Shown: piece after piece, positions 42,084 to 51,623 of the stretch
Position numbering within the stretch: position 1 is the stretch's first letter
Layout: every line of letters begins with the position of its first letter
Source: CAITUY01 sp964611575
GTDB taxonomy: Bacteria; Verrucomicrobiota; Kiritimatiellia; CAIKKV01; CAITUY01
Assembly: GCA_964611575.1 (NCBI GenBank)
Contig: CAZTAJ010000003.1
Span: 25,363 to 89,362, forward strand
DNA: 64,000 nt
Direction of reading: 5' to 3'
The notes under the pieces: generated by a model
What the model was told of the DNA's origin: nothing
Database searches by the model: none
Seen by the model: only the letters and a program-made list of their open reading frames with translations
Translations under genes and position numbers: made by a program

Positions 42084-42791
42084 TCAGCCCTTGCGCGCCT
42101 CGATCTCCGACCCGATGGGCGCCTTGTCGTACAGCCGTTTGCCGATCGGCACGGCATAGCCCACCCGTTTCTTGATGATCGAGCCCACGGGGCACACCTC
42201 GGCCGCGCGATCCTTGAGACTGGCCTTGGTTCCGCTCAATCCCGCCGCGGCATCGACCGCAATATGCTTATGGGCGCCGCGGCCCACGAACTCGAAGACG
42301 GTCTTGCCGTCGACATCGCGGGAGGCGTTCACGCAACGCCCGCACAGCACGCAGCGGTTGCGGTCAATCAGAAGGTCGGGATGCGAGGCGTCGACCTCGC
42401 GTTTCGGGAAGGTGTAGGGATAGCGCGGCGCCAGGATGCCGAGCCGGTAGGCCAGCGCCTGCAGCTCGCAATTGCCGCTCTTCTCGCAGAAGGGACAGAA
42501 GTGGTTGCCTTCCACGAACAGCATCTCGACGATCTGGCGCCGGTGTTCCTTGACCGCCTCGGTATCGTTCTCCACGATGATGCCCTCGGCGATCGGCTGG
42601 GTGCAGGCCGCCTGCGGCCGGCCGTTGACCATCACCGTGCAAACGCGGCAACTCCCGCGTGGCTTGAGCCCCTCGGCCTTGCACAGTCGCGGGATATAGA
42701 CCCCACAGTGGTCGGCCGCCTCCAGGATCGTCATTCCCGGCTTGCCCTTGATTTCCGTCCCGTCAATCGTGAAGGTTACTGTGTCGCTCAT
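42084..42791 (-). CDS. hoxU: Diaphorase Fe-S subunit HoxU
   Basis: From the ATG at 42791 (AGGGAT upstream) the product is 235 residues. The N-terminal [2Fe-2S] ferredoxin fold has CGVYIPRLC...GSCRVCTV...C. The NuoG-like region has the His-liganded cluster HFCPFCEKSGNCELQ and CVLCGRCVNASRDV, with CPVGSIIKK at the end. All ligands are present. It connects the HoxF flavin module to HoxY. A 55-base spacer separates it from hoxF. Confidence 0.95.
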   Translation of the reverse strand: MSDTVTFTIDGTEIKGKPGMTILEAADHCGVYIPRLCKAEGLKPRGSCRVCTVMVNGRPQAACTQPIAEGIIVENDTEAVKEHRRQIVEMLFVEGNHFCPFCEKSGNCELQALAYRLGILAPRYPYTFPKREVDASHPDLLIDRNRCVLCGRCVNASRDVDGKTVFEFVGRGAHKHIAVDAAAGLSGTKASLKDRAAEVCPVGSIIKKRVGYAVPIGKRLYDKAPIGSEIEARKG

Positions 42792-42846
42792 GATGCATCC
42801 CTCTTTCCGCCCGCGTCCGCCACCCCCGCCCCTCGTCTCTCGACCC

Positions 42847-44658
42847 TCAGTATATCTCCGACGGCCGGCCCTGGGCCTGTTCCGCATCGGCCAGTGCCGC
42901 CCGGATATCGAACGCCGGCTGGAAACGCTGCGGGTCGGTCTTGACCAGGGCATCGTACATCGGCCTGAAATTCTTGAGCGTGCTGAGCACCGGGTTGCAC
43001 GCCGTCTGGCCGAGTCCGCACCGGCTGGCCGTCTTCATGGTCATGCCCAGCGTCTGCAGGTACTCCAGATCCGACGGCTCGCCCTTGCCCGCCGCGATGC
43101 GCGCGAGGCACTCCTTCAGCAACGGATTGCCCACCCGGCAGGGCGTGCAGTAGCCGCAGCTCTCCTCCTCGAAGAAGGCGTTGAAGGCGCGCACGACCTC
43201 GAGCAGGTTGCGGCCTTCGCGAAAGATCATGAACGAACCGCCTGTGGCCAGGTCGTCGTAGCAGATCGTGCGGTCGAAATCCGCGGGGCTGATCATCTGG
43301 CCGGATGGCCCACCCACCTGGATGGCGGCCGTATTCTCGGCGCCGACCAGTTTCAACAGGTCGCGCACCTTGATGCCGAATGGCACCTCGTACACGCCCG
43401 GACGCTGGCAATCGCCCGACACGCTGAGCAGTTTGGTGCCGGGGCTGCCTTTCGAGCCCATCTGGGCGAACCAGCCGGGACCCTTGTCGAGAATGCGCGC
43501 CACGCAGCAGAACGTCTCGACGTTGTTGACCGAGGTCGGGCACCCCAGGTAGCCCTTCTGCGCCGGGAATGGCGGCCGGTTCTTGGGATCGCCGCGCAGC
43601 CCCTCGCATGAACTGAGCATCGACGTTTCCTCGCCGCACACGTAGGCGCCCGCGCCAACCTGGATGCGAACGTCGAAGTTGAACCCGGCCTTGCCGCACA
43701 CGTTCTTCCCCAGCAGGTTCTTGCGGCGCCGTTCCTTGAGCACGTGTTCCAGGTACGCCAGCAGGTAGACATATTCGCCGCGCAGGTAGAGGATGCCCTG
43801 CGCCGCCCCCACCGCGTACCCGCCGATGGTCATGCCCTCGATGATCAGGTCGGCGCACTCGGTCAGCACCACGCGATCCTTGAACGTGCCCGGTTCGCCT
43901 TCGTCGGCATTGCAGACCACGTAGCGCGTCGTCCCTGTCGCCTGGCGGGTGAAATCCCACTTCATCCCGGTCGGGAACCCGGCCCCGCCGCGCCCGCGCA
44001 GGCGCGAGGTCTTCACATCGCGGATCACTTCCTGGGGCGTCATCGCCAGTGCCTTCCGGAGCGCAATCCCCGACTCAAAGGCGTCGAAGATCACCGGCCC
44101 GCGCTGGCGGATGTTGTTCATCACCATGGACCGGACCAGGTCGTGCGCGTTATTGCCGTCCCCGAGCGTCTTGACGAGTTCCGGAGAGGCGCCCTTCTGC
44201 CGCACCAGCCGGGCGATCGTGCGTGCCCGGTCGGTGTCGAGGTTGGTGACCACGATCTCATTGATCAGAGCGGCGGGCGCCTGGTCGGACATGCCGATGC
44301 AGGGCGCATATTCGAGCGTCACCTTCCCATCCGCCGTCGTTTCGCCGACCTTGATGCCGAGCTCCTGTTCGAATGCCGCCACCACGCGGTCCAAGCCGTT
44401 CAACTCGTCGATGATGTCGTTGCACAGCCGGATGACTGTCTTGCCCTTGGTTGTGTCGGAGAGGAAGGCATAGAATGACACGAGGCTCTCCACCTCCACG
44501 CGGTGCAGGCCCAGTTCGCGGGCGACCGTGTCCAGGGCCTCGCCGCAGACGCAGCCGCATTCCGCCTGCACGGCGCGCGCCACATCCATGAGCCGGGTGC
44601 GATCGTTGCCAACCGCCTTGCAGGTTTCCTTGATAAAACGTTCGAGCGTCTTGTCCAT
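42847..44658 (-). CDS. hoxF: Diaphorase subunit HoxF with NuoE-like N-domain
   Basis: The ATG at 44658 gives 603 residues. Residues 1-150 are NuoE-like (CGCVCGEALDTVARELGL, SLVSFYAFLSD, then APCIGMSDQAPA). In that region only part of the four-Cys [2Fe-2S] ligand set is apparent: CIGMSD has Ser where a second Cys would be. The NuoF domain is complete, with GRGGAGFPTGMKWDF and NADEGEPGTFKDR (NADH/FMN), GAGAYVCGEETSML and SCGYCTPCRVG ([4Fe-4S]). The protein would oxidise or reduce NAD(P)H at FMN. It is the first gene of hoxF-U-Y-H-W. Confidence 0.95.
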   Translation of the reverse strand: MDKTLERFIKETCKAVGNDRTRLMDVARAVQAECGCVCGEALDTVARELGLHRVEVESLVSFYAFLSDTTKGKTVIRLCNDIIDELNGLDRVVAAFEQELGIKVGETTADGKVTLEYAPCIGMSDQAPAALINEIVVTNLDTDRARTIARLVRQKGASPELVKTLGDGNNAHDLVRSMVMNNIRQRGPVIFDAFESGIALRKALAMTPQEVIRDVKTSRLRGRGGAGFPTGMKWDFTRQATGTTRYVVCNADEGEPGTFKDRVVLTECADLIIEGMTIGGYAVGAAQGILYLRGEYVYLLAYLEHVLKERRRKNLLGKNVCGKAGFNFDVRIQVGAGAYVCGEETSMLSSCEGLRGDPKNRPPFPAQKGYLGCPTSVNNVETFCCVARILDKGPGWFAQMGSKGSPGTKLLSVSGDCQRPGVYEVPFGIKVRDLLKLVGAENTAAIQVGGPSGQMISPADFDRTICYDDLATGGSFMIFREGRNLLEVVRAFNAFFEEESCGYCTPCRVGNPLLKECLARIAAGKGEPSDLEYLQTLGMTMKTASRCGLGQTACNPVLSTLKNFRPMYDALVKTDPQRFQPAFDIRAALADAEQAQGRPSEIY

Positions 44659-44726
44659 GGCCTCTCCTCCGTGCGGCTCGCCAGGCGGGTTCAAACGGCA
44701 CCACAACCCGCCCGAAATGATGTTAT

Positions 44727-44757
44727 TAAGTAGACAAGCAAGGCCCGACTCCGTCAA
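44727..44757 (-). promoter_or_regulatory. Possible hoxF promoter
   Basis: On the minus strand TTGACG (44757-44752) is followed after 19 bases by TACTTA (44732-44727), about 70 bases upstream of the hoxF start. The spacer is longer than ideal, so confidence is low. GGACT-TC-AGTCC just upstream (about 44759-44770) may end the thioesterase transcript. Confidence 0.35.
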
Positions 44758-44787
44758 GGGACTTCAGTCCTTCCATCCGTTAATCCG

Positions 44788-45297
44788 TTAAGCCGGTGAT
44801 GAGAGTGGACCGAGGAAAGGCAAATGCAGCGCGTCGGGGTGCTTCACAAAGTCGTCCGCGCACAGGGGCAGGTCGCTGGCCGCCATGGGAACATACTTGG
44901 CCGCCCCGGTCGCCAGCACCACGCCGGCCTCATCGACGATCCGACCCTCGGTCACGGCCAGCCGTGACTTGCGCTCCACCGTCCACCCCTCGACCTGAAT
45001 CGCCCGGCCGGTCTGGACCGGTTGCTTGAGGCGCACGGTGATTTCCGCCGCAACGCAGGCGCGCTGCAACGCCAGGATCGCCGCCCACGTCATCACCTCG
45101 TCCATCAACGTCATGGATAGACCGCCATGGACGATGTGGCGCCAGCCGAGATCGGCCTCGCGGGGCGTGTAGCGAATCACCACCCGGTCGCCTTCGATGC
45201 GCGAACGCAGATGCAACCCGTGCGGGTTCGCCTCGCCGCAGACGAAGCAGCCCTTGGTCCACGGCAGCCAGCCTTCGGGAGTCATTGCTTTACTCAT
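44788..45297 (-). CDS. PaaI-family hotdog thioesterase
   Basis: This 169-residue hotdog-fold protein has the PaaI/thioesterase pattern (CFVCGEANPHGLHLR, then DLGWRHIVHGGLSMTLMDEVMTWAA with the HGG and catalytic Asp/Glu, then EITVRLKQPVQTGRAIQVEGW). It would hydrolyse acyl-CoA or an aromatic-CoA. The two leading cysteines (CFVC) are seen in one PaaI subgroup. It is the last gene of a run with LemA, UDP-sugar pyrophosphorylase and DUF2723-TPR genes, and the spacing is 9 bases to LemA. Confidence 0.88.
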   Translation of the reverse strand: MSKAMTPEGWLPWTKGCFVCGEANPHGLHLRSRIEGDRVVIRYTPREADLGWRHIVHGGLSMTLMDEVMTWAAILALQRACVAAEITVRLKQPVQTGRAIQVEGWTVERKSRLAVTEGRIVDEAGVVLATGAAKYVPMAASDLPLCADDFVKHPDALHLPFLGPLSSPA

Positions 45298-45306
45298 GCC
45301 ATCTTC

Positions 45307-45813
45307 TCAGAACCGGTCGATGCGCCGGAACAGTTGGACGGAAGCCATCAACCGGCCGGCGGGCCGATCCAGCAGGGCGTTGAAGGTATCCGCCTGCCGG
45401 TTATACGCCTCATGCAGCAGGTCGATCCGGGCATTCAACTCACCCAGCCGCGCGCGCAACGGCTTTAGCGTGGCATTGGCGGCGACGGTCTGATCCTGAT
45501 TGAGCTGGCCCGACAACCGGCTCAGCGCGGCGCCCAGGCGCGCCTCGGCCTGCGAACTCTCGCGCACCCCCTCCACGTTGGCAGCCAGGTCGCAGGCATT
45601 ACCGATCACATCGACCAGCGCGCCTTTGCCCGGGTTGGCCGTCGTGACCAGATAGGGGATCATCTCACGCCGCCCGGCCAGTTCGGCCCGCAGTTGCCCC
45701 CAGGAATCCATGCACTGCGCGCGACAGAACGTCAGGGCGCGCCACGCCTGGATCAGCCACAGGGCGAACCCCAGACCCGCCACGACGCCCAGGATGATCA
45801 GGATGGATTGCAT
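45307..45813 (-). CDS. LemA-family membrane protein
   Basis: This 168-residue protein has one N-terminal membrane segment (ILIILGVVAGLGFALWLIQAW) and a helical outer part (DSWGQLRAELAGRREMIPYLVTTA) that follows the LemA pattern of a coil with Arg-Arg-x-x-IPxLV. The function of LemA proteins is unclear. It starts 4 bases upstream of the pyrophosphorylase stop region and is followed directly by the thioesterase, so the four genes form an operon. Confidence 0.85.
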   Translation of the reverse strand: MQSILIILGVVAGLGFALWLIQAWRALTFCRAQCMDSWGQLRAELAGRREMIPYLVTTANPGKGALVDVIGNACDLAANVEGVRESSQAEARLGAALSRLSGQLNQDQTVAANATLKPLRARLGELNARIDLLHEAYNRQADTFNALLDRPAGRLMASVQLFRRIDRF

Positions 45814-45817
45814 GGAC

Positions 45818-47203
45818 TCACTTCAACCAAACGTCGCCCGAAACGGCATACCCGGTCGGCAGCCGCGCTTTCAACTCGTCCGCGCCATTGGCATACACCG
45901 GGTCGATTTCGAGTTTCACCGTCAGTTGGCCCGCCGCATCGCGCGGCACCGTCACGCCGCAAGCGTCCAGCCAGCGGGCGGCCTTCTCCATCATGGCCGC
46001 GCGTGCCGTCGCGGGAGAATCGCTGCCCTCGGCGTTCTTGACGGGCGCGAACTCATCCACCCGCGCGAAGGCCAGCACGAGCGGTTGGGCCGCGTCCGGC
46101 AGCGCGTCGAAGATGAATTTTTCGAACTTGTACGCGTTCGCCGCCGCGGGTTTCACCGTCACGCCGTCATCGCCGCAGGTCGGCACCTTCTTGTGGGCCT
46201 GATGAAGCGGCAGGCCGGCCGCCGTCTCCCGTTCGAGGAAGGCCAGGGAAAACACGTGGATGGCGACGCTGCCGTACTTGAACAGCAACTCCCCGTCCGG
46301 CCGGCGCGCGTTCTTCTGCGCCTCGGTCAGTTCGGTGTACTCCACCACGGCGTGACGCCCCCCGCGCTCGACAACCACGCCGAGTCCCTCGGACGGATCG
46401 CGCTTGGCGCACACCTTGATCGACATTTCCGATCCGCGGCGCAGGTGCAACCCGATGAACGCGGGGGCCGCGATGTCGACCATGGGATTGTCGACCTGGA
46501 AATAGAAGAGCGTGGTCAGCCCGCGCCGGCGCATATCGGCCAGCATGCCCGTGCGGGCCAGCGCCGCCAGCACGCCGCCATGCCCGTCCGGCGCCGTGAA
46601 CAGGCGGTCCGGCGCCTCAAGCACCATGCGTCCGTCCGGATGAAACGCGGGCAGCATGCCCTGCGGAAAACACTGCACGTGCTCAGGGTTGAGCCCGAAA
46701 TGGCCGTGTTGCGCGAAGAACCGCCGCGTATCGGCGTCGTTGGCCCGGCTCGTCATGATGTAAAAGGGAACGGCCGCCCCGTACCGGCGTTCGAGCGCCA
46801 GGATCTTGCGCGCGTGGATCTCGAACAGCGAGGCGCCGCTGACCGGCGCCAGGCCGTAGGTGCCCTTGGGCCCGTCATACCCGAGTCGCGTGCCCTGGCC
46901 GCCGGCGACGAGGATCACCCCCACCTGGCCGCGGCGCAAGGCCTCCACGCCCGTCGCGTGCGCGGCCGCCTCGTCGGCGCCCGTCAGTTCGACCACGGGC
47001 GCCGGGACGATGCCGCCCGCCGCCTGGGCCGCCGCCGCGGGATTCGCCAGCAGGGCCCGAATGCGCCCGATGGCGTCAACATCCAGTTCCTCGATCTGCC
47101 GCAGCAGCGCGTCCCGTTGCGCCGCCTTCAAGCGCGGCCAGAAGCCAAGCACGTGCTCCTGCCCGTGCGTTTCGAGGCGTCGTTTCGCCGTATCGTAGTC
47201 CAT
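45818..47203 (-). CDS. UDP-N-acetylglucosamine/UDP-glucose pyrophosphorylase family (UDPGP, eukaryote-like)
   Basis: This 461-residue protein has the UDPGP nucleotidyltransferase motif VILVAGGQGTRLGYDGPKG (residues about 96-114), YIMTSRANDADTRRFF, YFQVDNPMVDIAAPAFIG and a final VPFKKV-like YKFEKFIFDALPDA. This set, with the GGQGTRLG signature and VDNP, matches the AGX/UAP1 type rather than bacterial GalU or GlmU. It would make UDP-GlcNAc or UDP-GalNAc from UTP and sugar-1-phosphate. Not sure which sugar. It lies between the DUF2723-TPR and LemA genes. Confidence 0.9.
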   Translation of the reverse strand: MDYDTAKRRLETHGQEHVLGFWPRLKAAQRDALLRQIEELDVDAIGRIRALLANPAAAAQAAGGIVPAPVVELTGADEAAAHATGVEALRRGQVGVILVAGGQGTRLGYDGPKGTYGLAPVSGASLFEIHARKILALERRYGAAVPFYIMTSRANDADTRRFFAQHGHFGLNPEHVQCFPQGMLPAFHPDGRMVLEAPDRLFTAPDGHGGVLAALARTGMLADMRRRGLTTLFYFQVDNPMVDIAAPAFIGLHLRRGSEMSIKVCAKRDPSEGLGVVVERGGRHAVVEYTELTEAQKNARRPDGELLFKYGSVAIHVFSLAFLERETAAGLPLHQAHKKVPTCGDDGVTVKPAAANAYKFEKFIFDALPDAAQPLVLAFARVDEFAPVKNAEGSDSPATARAAMMEKAARWLDACGVTVPRDAAGQLTVKLEIDPVYANGADELKARLPTGYAVSGDVWLK

Positions 47204-47230
47204 GAGGATGCTCCTCTTCGACGGCCCGGC

Positions 47231-50200
47231 CTACGGGCGACGAATCAGTTTGCGCAGTTCTTCGCGATCCGGCAGCGACAATTCACTGCCGCGCGCCAGC
47301 AGGGCTTCGGCCAGGTCAGCCGCCTGTTTCGCCTCCCCCTTCTTCGCGTATAATTGCACCAGGTGCACCTGCACGCCCAGGTCGTCCGCGTACAACGACA
47401 CCGACTTCTTCAGCGCCGTCTCGGCCTCGCCGAAGACGCCGCGCTTCATGAGGATCACGCCCAGCGTGTCCCACATCGAGTGCGACATGTCGTTGGCCTT
47501 GATGGCCTCGCGGGAGAGCGACTCGGCCTCCTCCAGCGACCCGCGTTCCTGCAACACCCAGGCCAGGTCGTTCAGCGCCTCCGGCGTGCGCCGGTGTTCC
47601 ACGCTCTTGCGCAGGGAGCTCTCCGCCAGGATGAATTCCTGTCGCTTCAACTGCAGCGACCCCAGAACCTGGTTCGCGAAGGGGTGATTGGGGTCAATCA
47701 ACAGGAGGCTGCGCACGTGCATCCCCGCCAGATCCTCGCGGCCTTCCAGGATATCGAGCCCCAGGAGCTGTTCGAGGACGAGCGGATTCGAGGGGCGCAG
47801 CGCCTGGGTCTTGTCGAACAGCACGCGGGCATTGACGTAATCCGCCTTCCGGACCGCGATCTGCCCCAGGACGAACAGCACGATGAAATCCTTGTCCTTG
47901 ATCCGGTCCAGCTTGCGTTCGCATTCCTCAAGCGCCTTGGTGTCCTTCTGCTGTATCAGCACGGCGGCCAGCATGGCCCACGCCGTGGAGTGTTCGGGTT
48001 TGAGTTCGGTGATTTCCTGCAGCACGATCCGCGCCCGCGGCAGGTCGCCGGCCGCCAGGTGCAGGGTCGCATACTCCATGGCGATGCGGTCCTTGGACAC
48101 GCCGGCTTTGCCCGCGCGGTCCAGCAGGACGCCGGCTTCCTCGTATTTCCCGCCCAGCGCCAGCAGGCGGGCCAGGCCCAGCAAGGCGCGGGTGTCGGCG
48201 GGATTCTTCTCCAGCAGGCGCCGGTAGAGCGTCTCTCCTTCCTGGGCCTGATCCTGCGCCAGGTAGGCCGCCGCCAGGCCATAGGTCAACTGGTCCCGCG
48301 CGCCGGGTTCCAGTTCGATGGCCTTCTTAAAACCCGCCACGGCCATGCCGGGCTCACCCGAGAGCGCCCAGACCATCCCCATGTCCGCATACGCCTGGGG
48401 CATGCGCACGTAGCCATAGGTGCGGGCCAGGGCCCAGACCTGGATCTTGGACTTGAGGCCCTCGATCATCGTCTTCAATTCCGCACGGATCCGGTCGGCG
48501 TCCGGCGTGCTGTAGCCGCGGTCGATCAGGGTCGCCTCGTTGAGCATGGCGCTGATGTTGTCGCCGTCCAACCGGCGCGCCTGCCCGTAGGCCTCATACG
48601 CCTGCTTCTGCCACCCCAGATCCTCCAGCACGACGCCCGCATTGTTCGCGACCATGCTGAGCTGCCGTAACGCGTGGCCGGCCAGCGGGCCGACCGTCGG
48701 ATCCTGGCGGGCCGCACGGAGATCGGCGATGAAGGGCCGGGCCCAGAAGGCCTGGTGTGTGTCCCAGAAGGACTGCGGATCAACGTCAGACCCCTGTCGC
48801 ACCCCCCTGAATAGCGCGCCATTGGGGATCGGCTGGTACCCGGCCGACAACCACAGGTCCGGCAGGACCATGAACGCCACCTGCTCAGCGAAACGGGCGT
48901 CGGTGGTCATCCACTCGCGCAGGAAGGCAAACAGGTCGACCGAGGCAAGGCTGCGCAAGCGGGGATCGTTGAACTGCCGACCGATAAGGCCCAGGTAGGG
49001 CCCATGGTTGGTATACCGAAGGTTGATGGTATGCAGCGGTTGGCCGGCTTCACGCGCCGCCACCAGGAAGTTATCGTCGAACACCCCGTCCGTCAGCAGC
49101 CAGGTCCGCTTGCCGACACTCTCGACCACGGCGCGCGCATACCCGTTCACCGCGCCGGCCGCCCGCGCGTCGGCCGACTTGAAATTCAACACCCCGGCCG
49201 CCGCCACGGCCGCCAGAAGGAGCACGGCGGGAATCCAGCCGATCCGTTCCCGCCAGCGGATATGCAAGGGATCGTCGTCGTCCTCCATGTACATGCGGGG
49301 CAGCAGGAACCAGTAGGCCGTCAGGTAGCCGAACACGAGCGCCAGCAGCAGGTAGGGGGTCACGATCAGCCGCCACTGCCCCATGAGCGACCAGGGGGCG
49401 AAAGGCGCGTTGAACAGCACAGACAGCGTGACGGCCGTCAGCATGAGATGCAGGATGTACAGCCCCCAGTCCTTCTCGGCGTTGAGCCCCCGTCGCCCGA
49501 CCATCAGCATCGCCAGCCATGGCACGATGCCGACGATGATGACGAGCAGCCACCCGAGCTGCGGCAGGCTCCGCGCCACAAGCCCGTAGTGCATCCTCAG
49601 CACCATGTACAGGGCGCGTCCGTAGCCGGAATCCACAAACGTCATCGCGAAGACATCCGACTGCTGGAATCGCCAGGCCGTCACCCCATAGGCCAAAAGG
49701 CCCACCAGCAACCCGCCGGCGATCGGCAACACCCGGCCCCAGCGCCATTCGCCGTGCGCCCACAGCGTGAGGAGAATGCCGATGAGCGCCACCGGCCCGA
49801 AAACGACCAGGGAGGGAAATTCCACGGCGCCCAGGCCGTAGGCCAGTCCCAGCGCAAGGCCTTTCCAGCGGGACGGGGCCTGCATGAAACCGAGCACCAG
49901 ATGCGCCAGCCCAAGCAGCAGAACCAGATCGAAAGCCGCCACATGAAACCGGTTGGCCGCATACCAGAAGGGCATGCTGATGGCGAGAAACAGGCCTGAC
50001 GCCAGACCGCCCAGCCGCGCCGCCCAAGCCGCCGCCCGGCGATTCCGGTCGTCGATCTCGATCGTGATGAAGATCGCCGTCGCCGCCAGCCGGACCAGCA
50101 GCCAGAGGGCGCCGGCCGCGCAAATCGCGCTGGCCACATTCAGCCGCATCGCGACGGAACCCAGCGGCACCCTCACGACCGCCCGGCACACCCAATCCCA

Positions 50201-50368
50201 CAGCAGATGCAGATTGAAGGCCAGCGGACTGACACCCAACTGGCTGGCCATGAGTTGGGCGGACTCGCCGGGATAGGGTCCCTGGCTCAGGGTCAGAAGG
50301 TAGAGGGTCAGTCCGCCCAGGGCTACCAGCGGAGCGATCCATGCGGCGTATCGTGGTGAAGCAGTCAT
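47231..50368 (-). CDS. DUF2723 membrane protein with TPR C-domain
   Basis: This 1045-residue protein has an N-terminal half with about ten hydrophobic segments (to residue about 400) and the DUF2723 start (YLLTLSQGPYPGESAQLMASQLGVSPL...NLHLLWDW), resembling O-mannosyltransferase-like or GT-C families. The C-terminal half, from about residue 560, has a run of TPR-like helices (for example AWAMLAAVLIQQKD, ALNDLAWVLQERGSLEEAE, GDTLGVILMKRG). It would act in the inner membrane with the TPR part in the periplasm or cytoplasm. Glycosylation of exported proteins is a plausible role, not shown here. The gene begins the DUF2723, UDPGP, LemA, thioesterase operon. Confidence 0.85.
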   Translation of the reverse strand: MTASPRYAAWIAPLVALGGLTLYLLTLSQGPYPGESAQLMASQLGVSPLAFNLHLLWDWVCRAVVRVPLGSVAMRLNVASAICAAGALWLLVRLAATAIFITIEIDDRNRRAAAWAARLGGLASGLFLAISMPFWYAANRFHVAAFDLVLLLGLAHLVLGFMQAPSRWKGLALGLAYGLGAVEFPSLVVFGPVALIGILLTLWAHGEWRWGRVLPIAGGLLVGLLAYGVTAWRFQQSDVFAMTFVDSGYGRALYMVLRMHYGLVARSLPQLGWLLVIIVGIVPWLAMLMVGRRGLNAEKDWGLYILHLMLTAVTLSVLFNAPFAPWSLMGQWRLIVTPYLLLALVFGYLTAYWFLLPRMYMEDDDDPLHIRWRERIGWIPAVLLLAAVAAAGVLNFKSADARAAGAVNGYARAVVESVGKRTWLLTDGVFDDNFLVAAREAGQPLHTINLRYTNHGPYLGLIGRQFNDPRLRSLASVDLFAFLREWMTTDARFAEQVAFMVLPDLWLSAGYQPIPNGALFRGVRQGSDVDPQSFWDTHQAFWARPFIADLRAARQDPTVGPLAGHALRQLSMVANNAGVVLEDLGWQKQAYEAYGQARRLDGDNISAMLNEATLIDRGYSTPDADRIRAELKTMIEGLKSKIQVWALARTYGYVRMPQAYADMGMVWALSGEPGMAVAGFKKAIELEPGARDQLTYGLAAAYLAQDQAQEGETLYRRLLEKNPADTRALLGLARLLALGGKYEEAGVLLDRAGKAGVSKDRIAMEYATLHLAAGDLPRARIVLQEITELKPEHSTAWAMLAAVLIQQKDTKALEECERKLDRIKDKDFIVLFVLGQIAVRKADYVNARVLFDKTQALRPSNPLVLEQLLGLDILEGREDLAGMHVRSLLLIDPNHPFANQVLGSLQLKRQEFILAESSLRKSVEHRRTPEALNDLAWVLQERGSLEEAESLSREAIKANDMSHSMWDTLGVILMKRGVFGEAETALKKSVSLYADDLGVQVHLVQLYAKKGEAKQAADLAEALLARGSELSLPDREELRKLIRRP

Positions 50369-50424
50369 GGCCTATACATTGTCGGTTTTCGAGGGCGGGT
50401 GCAAAGGGAAAAGTGCGCCCCTCC

Positions 50425-51306
50425 CTACGGCGGCGGGAGGTAGCCTTCCTCCACCAACTGGGCGTCGGTTTCGGGCGTCAAGGGAATGGCGAGCGGCGTT
50501 TTGCCGCTTCGAATCAGGCTCTTCTGGTATTCCTGCAGGAGCTGGGCGATTTCCGCCGGCGTCAGTTCCTCCTGATTGGACAGCGACTGCGTGATCCGTG
50601 CGACCTCCACGTCGTCGCCTGCGGGTGCCCGGGAGCCGGTCCCCGCCTGCCCAGGGCGCATCACGCCCGGCACGGCGTTGGTGCCGCGCCCCTCGACCGG
50701 GCCGCCTTCCGGCGCCGGTTCCTCCGCCCGGCGCCGGGCCGCCTCGCGCTGGAGCCGGCGCAACGCGTAGGAAAGCTTCTGATCGCGTTCCCCTTTGCGC
50801 GCGGATCGCGGCGAGCCCAGGGAGAGGGCGGGAGCAGGCAACGCGGAGGCGGCGCCCGAATTCGTCTCCGGCCCCGCCCCCCGCGTCTCGCCCGCCGATT
50901 CCCTCGTCACCGCCTCGAACCGGTTCGACCCCCCGAACATCGACACCCAGTAATCCTCGGGGCCGCGCCGCAATCGGGCGCGCTCGAGTTCGTAGTCCGC
51001 CGCGACCACTTCCATGTCGCCCAGCGACTCGCCGATCCCCAACAGGTAATTCCGTTTCTCCTTGAGGTCGACAAGGCCCACGCGCAAGACGCCGGCCTCG
51101 TCGCGGACCACGGCCGTCATCTTGACCTTGTTGACCATCGACTCGCCCGGCGGAATCACCGGAGCCGGCGGCAGCGCCACCACTTCCTGACCAAAAGGCT
51201 TACGGTCGAGAATGACTTCATACCGGGAAAAAAGGTCGGCCGCCGTCGCACATCCCGCCGCCAGGCAGGCCAGAATCAGGGTTCTGAAGCGGAGAGTCAT
51301 GTCCAT
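50425..51306 (-). CDS. Exported protein of unknown function (possible lipoprotein)
   Basis: This 293-residue protein has a signal sequence (MTLRFRTLILACLAAGC) with LAAGC as a marginal lipobox, so it is either a lipoprotein or Sec-exported. The N-domain (SRYEVILDRKPFG, MTAVVRDEAGVLRVGLVDLKEK) is reminiscent of secretion-associated proteins in PVC bacteria. A Pro/Ala/Arg-rich linker (residues 135-225) and a C-terminal part rich in Gln and Glu follow. No catalytic motif. It lies 57 bases upstream of the DUF2723-TPR gene and could be co-transcribed. Confidence 0.65.
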   Translation of the reverse strand: MDMTLRFRTLILACLAAGCATAADLFSRYEVILDRKPFGQEVVALPPAPVIPPGESMVNKVKMTAVVRDEAGVLRVGLVDLKEKRNYLLGIGESLGDMEVVAADYELERARLRRGPEDYWVSMFGGSNRFEAVTRESAGETRGAGPETNSGAASALPAPALSLGSPRSARKGERDQKLSYALRRLQREAARRRAEEPAPEGGPVEGRGTNAVPGVMRPGQAGTGSRAPAGDDVEVARITQSLSNQEELTPAEIAQLLQEYQKSLIRSGKTPLAIPLTPETDAQLVEEGYLPPP

Positions 51307-51359
51307 CCCATAGCATAAAGAGGCGCCCGGTCAGAAGATAGAACTTATCGACACATATC

Positions 51360-51374
51360 ATACACCTTGTGTAT
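51360..51374. promoter_or_regulatory. Operator-like palindrome before vapBC
   Basis: ATACAC-CTT-GTGTAT is a perfect 6-base inverted repeat 9 bases upstream of the GTG start of vapB. VapBC complexes usually repress their own promoter through such palindromes. Confidence 0.6.
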
Positions 51375-51383
51375 CATTTGAGC

Positions 51384-51623
51384 GTGAGAACCAATATTGA
51401 GATGGATGACGACCTGCTCGCCGAGGCGGCTAAATACACGTCGACTCGAAGCAAGCGAGGGTTGGTTCAGGAAGCGTTGTCTTTGTACGTGGCCACCAAA
51501 CGCGAGGAACGGCGTCGGATGACTTATCGGGAACGCCTGCAAAAAGTTCGGGCCCAAACCGAGCGCCTGCGCGGCCATAGCGACGCGCACGATCTCGTTC
51601 GACGGGACCGCGACACACGATGA
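51384..51623 (+). CDS. vapB: VapB-type antitoxin (ribbon-helix-helix)
   Basis: From the GTG at 51384 the product is 79 residues and begins MRTNIEMDDDLLAEAAKYTS, the typical VapB ribbon-helix-helix pattern with MRTNIxxDDxLL; a GTG at 51369 is possible but lacks the family start. GLVQEALSLYV is the second helix. The basic C-terminus would fold on the toxin. The stop overlaps the vapC ATG as ATGA. The pair is on the plus strand among minus-strand genes. Confidence 0.9.
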   Translation: MRTNIEMDDDLLAEAAKYTSTRSKRGLVQEALSLYVATKREERRRMTYRERLQKVRAQTERLRGHSDAHDLVRRDRDTR

